DNA of 5,796 bases from an uncultured Clostridia bacterium (GTDB lineage: Bacteria > Bacillota > Clostridia > Christensenellales > UBA1242). Shown in pieces: positions 1-5,408 of this stretch (position 1 is its first letter; every line of letters begins with the position of its first letter). The stretch spans positions 1 through 5,796 of the forward strand of contig CAKVCF010000040.1 of NCBI GenBank assembly GCA_934725795.1, written 5' to 3'. Position numbers and translations under genes: made by a program. Under the pieces are notes generated by a model. It worked only from the letters and a program-made list of their open reading frames with translations, had not been told where the DNA came from and made no database searches.

Positions 1-67
1 GTTCAGTTGGTAGAGCGCCAGATTGTGGATCTGGTTGTCGTGGGTTCGAGTCCCTCTATCCACCCCA
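1..67 (+). tRNA. tRNA-His (GTG anticodon), 5' end cut off by window edge
   Basis: This is the 3' part of a histidine tRNA. The D arm (GTTC...GAGC) opens the window, so about ten 5' bases, including the acceptor 5' strand and the extra G-1, lie outside. The anticodon stem CCAGA/TCTGG (18-22/30-34) encloses the loop TTGTGGA with anticodon GTG at 25-27, which reads His codons CAC and CAT. The T loop TTCGAGT is at 45-51; its stem has one T-T mismatch (41/55). The acceptor 3' strand TATCCAC (57-63) is followed by C at the discriminator position (64) and an encoded CCA (65-67). A C73 discriminator is the known hallmark of bacterial tRNA-His, because it pairs with G-1, so anticodon and discriminator agree. 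Its 3' end is a typical integration site, and an integrase remnant lies just downstream. Confidence 0.95.
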
Positions 68-70
68 TTT

Positions 71-91
71 AACACAACATATTGTGTTTTT
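71..91 (+). terminator. Short hairpin after tRNA-His, possible weak terminator
   Basis: AACACAA (71-77) and TTGTGTT (82-88) form a 7-bp stem with a CATA loop, continued by three more Ts. The stem is AT-rich and would be weak alone. It begins four bases after the tRNA CCA end, so it could help 3'-end formation or act together with the stronger hairpin that follows. Confidence 0.4.
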
Positions 92-98
92 AAGATTT

Positions 99-126
99 AA
101 GCATACCATAATCGGTATGCTTTTTT
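99..126 (+). terminator. Rho-independent terminator of the tRNA-His transcript
   Basis: AAGCATACC (99-107) pairs perfectly with GGTATGCTT (114-122) across the 6-base loop ATAATC, and the Ts continue to 126. The 9-bp stem running into a T tract is a standard intrinsic terminator for the tRNA transcript. Read from the minus strand, the same hairpin lies just past the integrase stub stop, but the following bases are not a clean T tract, so termination in that direction is less certain. Confidence 0.8.
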
Positions 127-130
127 CATG

Positions 131-346
131 TCAATTTTTCAACTGAGTAGAATTTGAGTAGAATTTTGACTGGTTAATTATATTAATATAATTATCATCA
201 ACGTCTGTGTTATGTTTAACATAAACACTTTTTGTAACTTTACTTTCTGGATTATGTCCAACCCAGGCTTGATAAACTCTTTCAGGTATACCCAATTCAT
301 CACATCGTGTCATGAACGTTAAACGCATATCTTTGTTTTTAAATCT
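131..346 (-). pseudogene. C-terminal remnant of a tyrosine recombinase (phage/ICE-type integrase)
   Basis: The open frame encodes only the C-terminal catalytic part of a tyrosine recombinase. The segment KDMRLTFMTRC matches the family box II HxxR region (usual form HDLRHTFATRC). It is followed by a WVGH motif and a VYVKHN segment carrying the presumed tyrosine nucleophile. Numbered from the internal Met at 328, these are Arg2, His25 and Tyr36, and the 23- and 11-residue spacings fit the family. The first His of HxxR is Lys here. The frame opens at an in-frame TGA (347-349), and the core-binding domain and first catalytic Arg are absent, so the ATG at 326-328 is an internal Met rather than a real start. 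No integrase similarity was recognised upstream of the TGA. The stub points at the tRNA-His 3' end, as integrases of tRNA-targeting elements often do. It is probably inactive; homology is fairly sure, the history is inferred. Confidence 0.8.
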
Positions 347-414
347 TCAATATTTGATAACTTTTTGATTTTTCAAAGTGGAAATTATGTCAAGTAGTTA
401 ATGTGAAAGGTTAA

Positions 415-521
415 TTTACATTTTACTTGCAAACAAAATTGTTAAACTTAAATTGCGTCTTAGACACAAATTTGTGATTGTCTAAAAATTTGATTGACAG
501 TTTGCTTTGCAAAAATGTAAA
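415..521. repeat. Nested inverted repeat in the ABC-gene upstream region
   Basis: Three nested complementary arms share one centre. TTTACATTTT (415-424) pairs with AAAATGTAAA (512-521), GCAAAC (429-434) with GTTTGC (500-505), and TTAGACA (460-466) with TGTCTAA (479-485). The innermost pair encloses a further small palindrome, CAAATTTG (467-474). The right arm lies inside the spacer and -10 of the promoter candidate at 494-523. It could be a regulatory site, a folded remnant of the element that brought the integrase, or partly chance in AT-rich DNA. The arms are seen directly; the function is unknown. Confidence 0.5.
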
Positions 522-523
522 AT
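494..523 (+). promoter_or_regulatory. Candidate sigma-A promoter for the ABC exporter gene
   Basis: A consensus -35 box TTGACA (494-499) is followed after 18 bases by TAAAAT (518-523), a 5-of-6 match to TATAAT. Transcription would start near 530 and leave a leader of about 180 bases before the ABC start. The leader (530-711) holds a possible six-codon ORF at 557-577 behind AAAGG, and a 7-bp hairpin with arms 601-607 and 619-625. I see no terminator or recognisable riboswitch in it. Confidence 0.5.
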
Positions 524-711
524 TATGCCTATAAAAGCATATCATTAAAGGTGTTAATGTTTGTTAATATTTTGTAATGGTGGCTTTTAGTTTACAATAA
601 TTTTCTTTCTTACATATCAAGAAAACTGATAAAAATCAAAATAATAAATCAAATTTATGCTTATCATTATAAATATTGTTTGTTGTTAAACACTAAAAAA
701 GGAATTTTAAT

Positions 712-3255
712 ATGTTAGAGTTAGTTAACATTAAAAAACAATATCAATTAAAAGACCAAGCAGTTGACGCTTTAAAAGGCATCAATCTTTGTTTCCGCCG
801 CAATGAATTTGCTTCAATTTTAGGGCCAAGTGGTTGTGGTAAAACCACCTTGCTTAACATTATCGGTGGGTTAGATAGATATACGGAAGGCGACCTTATT
901 ATTGATGGCGTTTCAACCAAACAATTTAAAGATAAAGATTGGGATAACTACCGTAACCACCGTGTTGGTTTTGTGTTTCAAAGTTATAACCTTATTCCGC
1001 ACCAAACCGTGCTTGAAAACGTTGAATTGGCATTAACCCTCAGCGGTATCAAGAAAAAGGAACGTCGTGCACGTGCCATTGCTGTGCTTGAAAAGGTTGG
1101 TTTAGGCGATAAACTTAAATCAAGGCCAAATCAACTTTCAGGCGGTCAAATGCAACGTGTTGCTATTGCACGCGCTTTGGTTAATGATCCAGAGATAATT
1201 TTGGCGGACGAACCAACTGGCGCTTTGGACAGTAAAACCAGCGTGCAAATCATGGAACTTTTAAAAGAAGTTAGTAAGGACCATTTGGTTATTATGGTAA
1301 CACATAATCCAGAGTTGGCTGAAAAATATAGCACTCGTATTGTGCGCTTCCTTGATGGTGAATTGGTGGAAGATAGTAATCCTTACACTCACGCACAGGC
1401 TGAAAGAGAAATAAAAAGACACAAAGAAAAACTTGCAAAGCAAACTAAAAACAAAGGCTTTGTTAAAACTGAAAAGAAAAAATCAATGTCATTTTTCACA
1501 GCTTTAGGTTTGAGTTTTAAAAACATGCTCACCAAAAAGGGTAGAACATTGATGGTAAGTTTTGCTGGAAGCATAGGTATCATTGGCATTGCTCTCATTT
1601 TGGCTGCAAGTGCTGGTATGATGGGGTATATCAACAATATGCAAAGCGACAGTTTGGCAAGTTATCCAATTTCAGTTACTTCGGTAGCGGTTGATTTAAA
1701 CAGCCTTCAAAATGGCGTAAATGCACGTGGCGATAGGGGCGAACCCGTTGGTGATGATGAACTTTCAATTTACGATATGAAGGAAATGCTTACAAGTTAT
1801 GGCAGTTACAATTATATAAGCAGTGAATTTGTTGAATATGTTAACAACCATTATGCAGAAAAAAGCAAAAAAGATATGCTTAATGAATTGCAAATCAGTT
1901 ACGCTGGCAGTATGCACCTTGTAACCGATTATAAGTCTGGCGAAAACACTATAATATATCCTATAAACAACGTGCCAACAACAAGCGTGTTAAATGGAAC
2001 AACAACTTCAACATTCTTTGAAGCCTTGTCAAACGAAGATTATGTGCGCGGGCTTTATGATGTGATAGGCAACTATCCAACCGAAGCAAATGAACTTGCA
2101 TTGGTGCTTAATTCTCGCTCCGTTGCAAACTATCAGTTGCAAGAATTAGGCATAGAATTGCCAACCGATAGTAATAAGGTTAAGATAGATACAATTATAA
2201 ATCAAAAGACCTATAAATTGCTTTTAAATGACGCTTATTATAATTTAGACGGCGAACCAGTGCTGAACTTTAACGGCCTTACAGATGTTTCAACAATAGT
2301 GGCAAATCAATCCACTTTGGCTTCTCTTTATAGCAACCAAAACACAAAAGAACTTAAAATTACAGGTGTGCTTATATTAAAAGATGATGCTTCTGGCAGC
2401 ATATTCTCAAATGGCGTTATGTACTCACGTGCGTTGGCAGAAGAATATAGGCAAAATTGCAAAGCTTCGCAAGTGGTTGCAAACCTTAAAGCAAATGTGC
2501 TTACTGATAAAAATGCAACGCTTAAAGTGCCTTATAAAGTGGATATAAGTGAACTTAGTTATTTCACCGAAAGTGCAATTTATGAATTTAACACCTTGCA
2601 AGAAATGGTTAATATGTTAACAAGTGATTCACTTAAAATCAATTTAACAGACGAGCAACTTGTTGACTTATACCTTCAAATGTATGGTGCAAGCGATGTG
2701 CCAACTGGTATATATTTCTATTGTAAATCGTTTGATGCAAAGGACGATTTAACAACACTTATCGGCAACTGGAACAAATCAAACACTATCAAAATTGTGT
2801 TTAATGATAGTTCACAAATGTTAACAAATATGCTTGGCAGCATTGTTAATATTATCAGTTATGTGCTTGTTGCGTTTGCGGCAATTTCTTTGGTTGTTTC
2901 AAGCATAATGATTTCAATTATCACTTACACATCAGTTATTGAAAGAACAAAAGAAATCGGCGTATTGAGAAGCGTTGGTGCATCAAAACGTGATGTTTCA
3001 CGCGTGTTTAATGCTGAAACAACAATCATTGGCTTGTTTGCAGGTGTGATTGGTATTGTGGTGTCATTCTTGCTTTCACTCATTTTGGAAGTTGTTTTAA
3101 AATCTCTTACTGGGGTGGCGGGGCTTGTAAGCCTTCAACCTTTGGCAAGTTTGATTCTTATTGCTGTCAGTGTGCTTCTCACTTTCCTTGCAGGATTAAT
3201 TCCAGCCAAGATAGCATCAAAGAAAGACCCTGTGCTTGCACTTAGAAGTGAATAG
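712..3255 (+). CDS. MacB-like ABC exporter subunit, ATPase fused to FtsX-type permease (847 aa)
   Basis: The N-terminal ATPase (about 1-222) is complete: Walker A GPSGCGKTT (38-46), Q-loop Gln90, signature LSGGQMQR (142-149), Walker B ILADE (163-167) with catalytic Glu167, D-loop ALD (171-173) and H-loop His198. A lysine-rich linker (about 226-258) leads to TM1 (about 283-304), a large extracytoplasmic domain (about 305-708) and TM2-TM4 (about 709-738, 770-797, 810-832). EIGVLRSVGAS (748-758) and the closing DPVLALRSE are typical of FtsX/MacB permeases. The order ATPase, TM1, outer domain, three TMs is that of MacB, which works as a dimer by mechanotransmission. The outer domain is considerably larger than in MacB, and no adaptor or outer-membrane partner is nearby. 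The start has AAAAGGAA at 697-704, seven bases upstream. The substrate is unknown; peptide, lipid or drug export are family-based possibilities only. Confidence 0.93.
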   Translation: MLELVNIKKQYQLKDQAVDALKGINLCFRRNEFASILGPSGCGKTTLLNIIGGLDRYTEGDLIIDGVSTKQFKDKDWDNYRNHRVGFVFQSYNLIPHQTVLENVELALTLSGIKKKERRARAIAVLEKVGLGDKLKSRPNQLSGGQMQRVAIARALVNDPEIILADEPTGALDSKTSVQIMELLKEVSKDHLVIMVTHNPELAEKYSTRIVRFLDGELVEDSNPYTHAQAEREIKRHKEKLAKQTKNKGFVKTEKKKSMSFFTALGLSFKNMLTKKGRTLMVSFAGSIGIIGIALILAASAGMMGYINNMQSDSLASYPISVTSVAVDLNSLQNGVNARGDRGEPVGDDELSIYDMKEMLTSYGSYNYISSEFVEYVNNHYAEKSKKDMLNELQISYAGSMHLVTDYKSGENTIIYPINNVPTTSVLNGTTTSTFFEALSNEDYVRGLYDVIGNYPTEANELALVLNSRSVANYQLQELGIELPTDSNKVKIDTIINQKTYKLLLNDAYYNLDGEPVLNFNGLTDVSTIVANQSTLASLYSNQNTKELKITGVLILKDDASGSIFSNGVMYSRALAEEYRQNCKASQVVANLKANVLTDKNATLKVPYKVDISELSYFTESAIYEFNTLQEMVNMLTSDSLKINLTDEQLVDLYLQMYGASDVPTGIYFYCKSFDAKDDLTTLIGNWNKSNTIKIVFNDSSQMLTNMLGSIVNIISYVLVAFAAISLVVSSIMISIITYTSVIERTKEIGVLRSVGASKRDVSRVFNAETTIIGLFAGVIGIVVSFLLSLILEVVLKSLTGVAGLVSLQPLASLILIAVSVLLTFLAGLIPAKIASKKDPVLALRSE

Positions 3256-3260
3256 AGATT
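3207..3260 (+). repeat. 54-bp direct repeat, copy 1 (ABC gene 3' end)
   Basis: These 54 bases cover the last 49 bases of the ABC gene, including its TAG stop, plus five more. They recur without mismatch at 3335-3388, exactly 128 bp downstream. The flanks differ on both sides: C versus A immediately before, A versus T immediately after. Confidence 0.95.
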
Positions 3261-3334
3261 AAGTGTTAAATAGGTGGAAATAATCTTGGCGCCGAACCTA
3301 AACAATTTTTAGAATAAAAATTTTTAGATTACAA

Positions 3335-3388
3335 CAAGATAGCATCAAAGAAAGACCCTGTGCTTGCACTTAGAAGTGAATAGAGATT
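3335..3388 (+). repeat. 54-bp direct repeat, copy 2 (orphan tail of the ABC gene)
   Basis: This is an exact second copy of 3207-3260. In the ABC frame it still reads KIASKKDPVLALRSE and stop, but the upstream frame is closed by a TAA at 3315-3317 with no start between, so it is a non-coding stub. The 74 bases between copies (3261-3334) are unrelated to the gene and contain AATTTTTAGA twice. Copy 2 lies between the real stop codon and the terminator. It could be a recent partial duplication, the relic of a lost paralogous gene, or an assembly error. Confidence 0.9.
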
Positions 3389-3432
3389 TACTATCAAGTT
3401 GAAGAATTTTTAATAACATTTTAATTTAGAAG

Positions 3433-3458
3433 AGTGCAGCAGTTTTGCTGCATTTTTT
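3433..3458 (+). terminator. Rho-independent terminator downstream of the ABC gene
   Basis: TGCAGCA (3435-3441) pairs perfectly with TGCTGCA (3446-3452) around a GTTT loop and is followed by six Ts (3453-3458). The preceding A and G can extend the stem by an A-T pair and a G-T wobble. It lies about 180 bases past the ABC stop and separates this transcript from the peptidase gene. Confidence 0.85.
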
Positions 3459-3523
3459 ATTTTTAGAGTTATATTAATGTTTAATTAATAATGAAAATGA
3501 ATAATCATTTTTTGTTAAATTGC

Positions 3524-3552
3524 TTGCTTAAAGCAAAATTGTTGCGTAAAAT
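3524..3552 (+). promoter_or_regulatory. Candidate promoter for the M16 peptidase gene, possibly giving a leaderless mRNA
   Basis: A weak -35 TTGCTT (3524-3529) and a good -10 TAAAAT (3547-3552) are 17 bases apart. The usual distance from -10 to start site would place the first transcribed base at about 3559-3560, on the ATG at 3560. A small inverted repeat, TTGCTT (3520-3525) with AAGCAA (3531-3536), overlaps the -35. The -35 matches consensus at only three positions, so this is tentative. Confidence 0.3.
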
Positions 3553-3559
3553 AAATTGT

Positions 3560-4840
3560 ATGAAGAAATATAAAACTTTAGATTTACCTTATGGTGGTAA
3601 ACTTTATTATGTTAAAAACAGATTAACCAAAGCTACAATGGTAAAATTACAATTTTTGTGTGGTGCAAGGGAAGATAATATTCCAGGTTTGGCACATTTT
3701 ACTGAGCATATGTTTTTTACAGGCACAAATGAAAAAGATAAAAAACAAATCAGCAAACAATATTTTGACTTTATAGATGCAAATGCATTCACAAACAGCA
3801 GGGAAATTTGTTTTGTTGGAACAATTTTTACAAACGAATTTTCTTCCTACCTTGACACGGTTGCGGAAATGATAACAAAAACCACTTTCAGCCAAAGAAA
3901 TATTGACACTGAAATTCCAGTTGTTCAACAGGAAATTGCAAAAAGTAAAGATAAATATAATCGTCTTGCGGGTGAGTTTAACAGTTATAATTTGCTTAAA
4001 GATGATGTGTTTAAAAATCGTGTTTTAGGCAACGAAAAATCGGTTGCAAGCATAAAAAGCAAGGATGTTAAAAATTATGTTAAAAAGTTTTTTGTGGCAA
4101 ATAATTTGATTGCTTATGTTTCAAGCCCGATGTGCGCTAACAAAGTTAAAAAACTGCTTTCACGCTTTGCTCAAAACATTCCACATAAAGCTGAATTCAC
4201 GCAATTGCCAATGGTTTATGTGGACTTAAAAGATGACGGATTTTTCAAAATTGAAACACACGATATCAAAAAAAGTTATTTGTTTTTAAATTTTGCTTTC
4301 AATCGCAATTATTTGGAGCAGGATTTTAAAACCAAATGTGCAGTAGTACAATCTATGATAAATGATTTTACAGACGGCATACAAAAACAAATGCGTCTTG
4401 AAAAAGGCTTGGTTTACGGTTGCGGATTTTCAACAGAGTACTATCTTACTCAGGCAGTTTCCACACTTTATACAGAATGTGAAAAGGGCAATATAAATGA
4501 AATTATAAAAACCACAGCGGACTATTTAAAAGATAAACTAAAAGAAGGATTTACGCAGGCTGAATTAGATAAGTATAAACGTGAATGGAAATATGGTGAA
4601 GCTGTTAAAGAGCCACGCGCAGCGAGATATATGAACAATTTGTTTGCGCTTGCATTGTATGGTAAACTGCGTAAGAAGAAGTATATTGATAAAATAATAA
4701 ATAACTTATCTCTTGATGAATGTAATGCTATTTTCCGTGATGTTTTTGCTTCTCCACGCGTAAGTTTAACAATTTATGGCGATGCAACAACAAAAGATGT
4801 TATGAGTAAAACCGAATTTAAAAAGTTGTTTAAATTTTAA
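3560..4840 (+). CDS. M16 family zinc metallopeptidase (about 426 aa)
   Basis: This is an insulinase/pitrilysin-type (M16) peptidase, cytoplasmic by its lack of a signal peptide or membrane segment. Counting from the ATG at 3560, the inverted zinc motif HFTEH is at residues 46-50. The third ligand is Glu125 in VVQQEI, 75 residues after the second His, as expected. The C-terminal half has RLEKGLVYGCGF with Arg279 and Tyr286, the family's conserved R/Y substrate-binding pair. Its length fits two M16 half-domains of about 220 residues, the size of YmfH-like or M16B proteins that act as dimers. An in-frame ATG at 3491 would add 23 residues, but family homology starts near MKKYKTLDLPYGGKLYY, so 3560 is preferred. 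Neither start has a visible Shine-Dalgarno site. Bacillota often pair such a gene with a catalytically dead M16 partner; none is seen here. The substrate is unknown. Confidence 0.9.
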   Translation: MKKYKTLDLPYGGKLYYVKNRLTKATMVKLQFLCGAREDNIPGLAHFTEHMFFTGTNEKDKKQISKQYFDFIDANAFTNSREICFVGTIFTNEFSSYLDTVAEMITKTTFSQRNIDTEIPVVQQEIAKSKDKYNRLAGEFNSYNLLKDDVFKNRVLGNEKSVASIKSKDVKNYVKKFFVANNLIAYVSSPMCANKVKKLLSRFAQNIPHKAEFTQLPMVYVDLKDDGFFKIETHDIKKSYLFLNFAFNRNYLEQDFKTKCAVVQSMINDFTDGIQKQMRLEKGLVYGCGFSTEYYLTQAVSTLYTECEKGNINEIIKTTADYLKDKLKEGFTQAELDKYKREWKYGEAVKEPRAARYMNNLFALALYGKLRKKKYIDKIINNLSLDECNAIFRDVFASPRVSLTIYGDATTKDVMSKTEFKKLFKF

Positions 4841-4952
4841 CATTATTTATTGTGATTAAATCTAGTAGCAGATAAATGGCATATGTTTTCTAATTTTAAG
4901 GCGGTTAGACATATTAAACTAAGCAATTTATCAAAGATTAAAAGACTAAAAA

Positions 4953-5003
4953 GATTGTCGAAAAGGCAAAACTAAACAATTTTGCTTGACAATCCTTTTT
5001 TTT
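4953..5003 (+). terminator. Rho-independent terminator after the M16 peptidase gene
   Basis: GATTGTC (4953-4959) pairs with GACAATC (4988-4994). Inside it, AAGGCAAAA (4963-4971) pairs with TTTTGCTT (4980-4987) with one bulged G, leaving the loop CTAAACAA. Eight Ts (4996-5003) follow. This long hairpin with a T run is a convincing intrinsic terminator, 112 bases past the stop codon. I see nothing else in the 4841-4952 stretch. Confidence 0.8.
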
Positions 5004-5013
5004 GTGATATACT
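4986..5013 (+). promoter_or_regulatory. Strong sigma-A-type promoter with extended -10
   Basis: TTGACA (4986-4991) is a perfect -35, followed after 16 bases by TATACT (5008-5013), a 5-of-6 match. TG at 5005-5006, one base before it, gives an extended -10. The -35 sits in the 3' arm of the preceding terminator hairpin and the spacer carries its T tract. Transcription would begin near 5020 and read toward the gene at 5409. Confidence 0.65.
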
Positions 5014-5019
5014 TAATTT

Positions 5020-5408
5020 AAGATTTATATTTTTTGGAACTTAATATGCTTGTAGGGGTACAAACGTATAAATATTGTTATGCATAAATATAATGATTGT
5101 TAAAATTTAATCAAACACATATTAACAAATTGATTGAAAAACAAATTAGCAAATCAGTTTATCTTATTTTAAAATGTGTTTGTTTATAAAACTTTGTAGT
5201 TTTAAAAGTTTATCAACTGATTAAACAATCGCATTTTGCAATATAACTTTTAAATATAAATCAATAGCTTAAAGTTTTGTGATGTTTATATATTTAGTTT
5301 AATGTTGAATCAAAAATCTTTAAAACCTTTTTAGATATTAATCTAACAACAAACTTAACATATAGACACCATTAAATAGCAATAGAATTAAAAATTAAAG
5401 GAGAATTT
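5020..5408 (+). other. Long AT-rich 5' leader of the last gene, with short stems and a possible mini-ORF
   Basis: About 390 bases separate the predicted start site from the next gene. A possible 13-codon ORF (5046-5087, MLVGVQTYKYCYA) follows a weak GGAA. The stems visible are TTGTA/TACAA around GGGG (5050-5063), CAAACACAT (5112-5120) with ATGTGTTTG (5174-5182), AATCAGTT (5152-5159) with AACTGATT (5215-5222), and a 7-bp hairpin with arms 5187-5193 and 5198-5204. The octamer AGTTTATC occurs at 5156 and 5207. No known riboswitch, T-box or terminator is recognised. In DNA this AT-rich, short stems can arise by chance. Confidence 0.4.

Noticed and set aside
131..328. Reading the minus-strand 65-codon ORF as an intact small gene
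   Set aside because: Its ATG is a Met inside the recombinase box II motif, upstream integrase domains are missing, and it has no visible ribosome site, so it is treated as a gene remnant.
347..349. In-frame TGA upstream of the integrase stub as evidence for TGA read as tryptophan
   Set aside because: TGA also ends the stub at 131-133; reading through it would run across the terminator into the tRNA. Tryptophan in the long genes is TGG only, so the standard code fits.
572..598. TACAAT (593-598) as a second -10 for the ABC gene
   Set aside because: No acceptable -35 is found at 16-18 bases; the nearest candidate, TTGTAA, is only 15 bases away and matches poorly.
601..625. TTTTCTT/AAGAAAA hairpin as an attenuator before the ABC gene
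   Set aside because: It has an 11-base loop, no G-C-rich stem and no following T tract, so it is unlikely to terminate transcription.
1146..1637. Three minus-strand ORFs (60-82 codons) inside the ABC gene
   Set aside because: They lie wholly antisense to strongly conserved ATPase and TM1 coding sequence and resemble no family.
3335..3388. The repeated ABC tail as part of a CRISPR or tandem-repeat array
   Set aside because: There are only two copies, one of them coding sequence, with no further spacing pattern or Cas genes.
3491..3559. Upstream in-frame ATG (3491) as the peptidase start
   Set aside because: It adds 23 residues outside the family homology and has no Shine-Dalgarno site; 3560 fits the family N-terminus better, though 3491 is not excluded.
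3607..3928. Two minus-strand ORFs (61 and 93 codons) inside the peptidase gene
   Set aside because: They overlap the conserved zinc-motif region in antisense, and their cysteine/phenylalanine-rich translations are typical of shadow frames.
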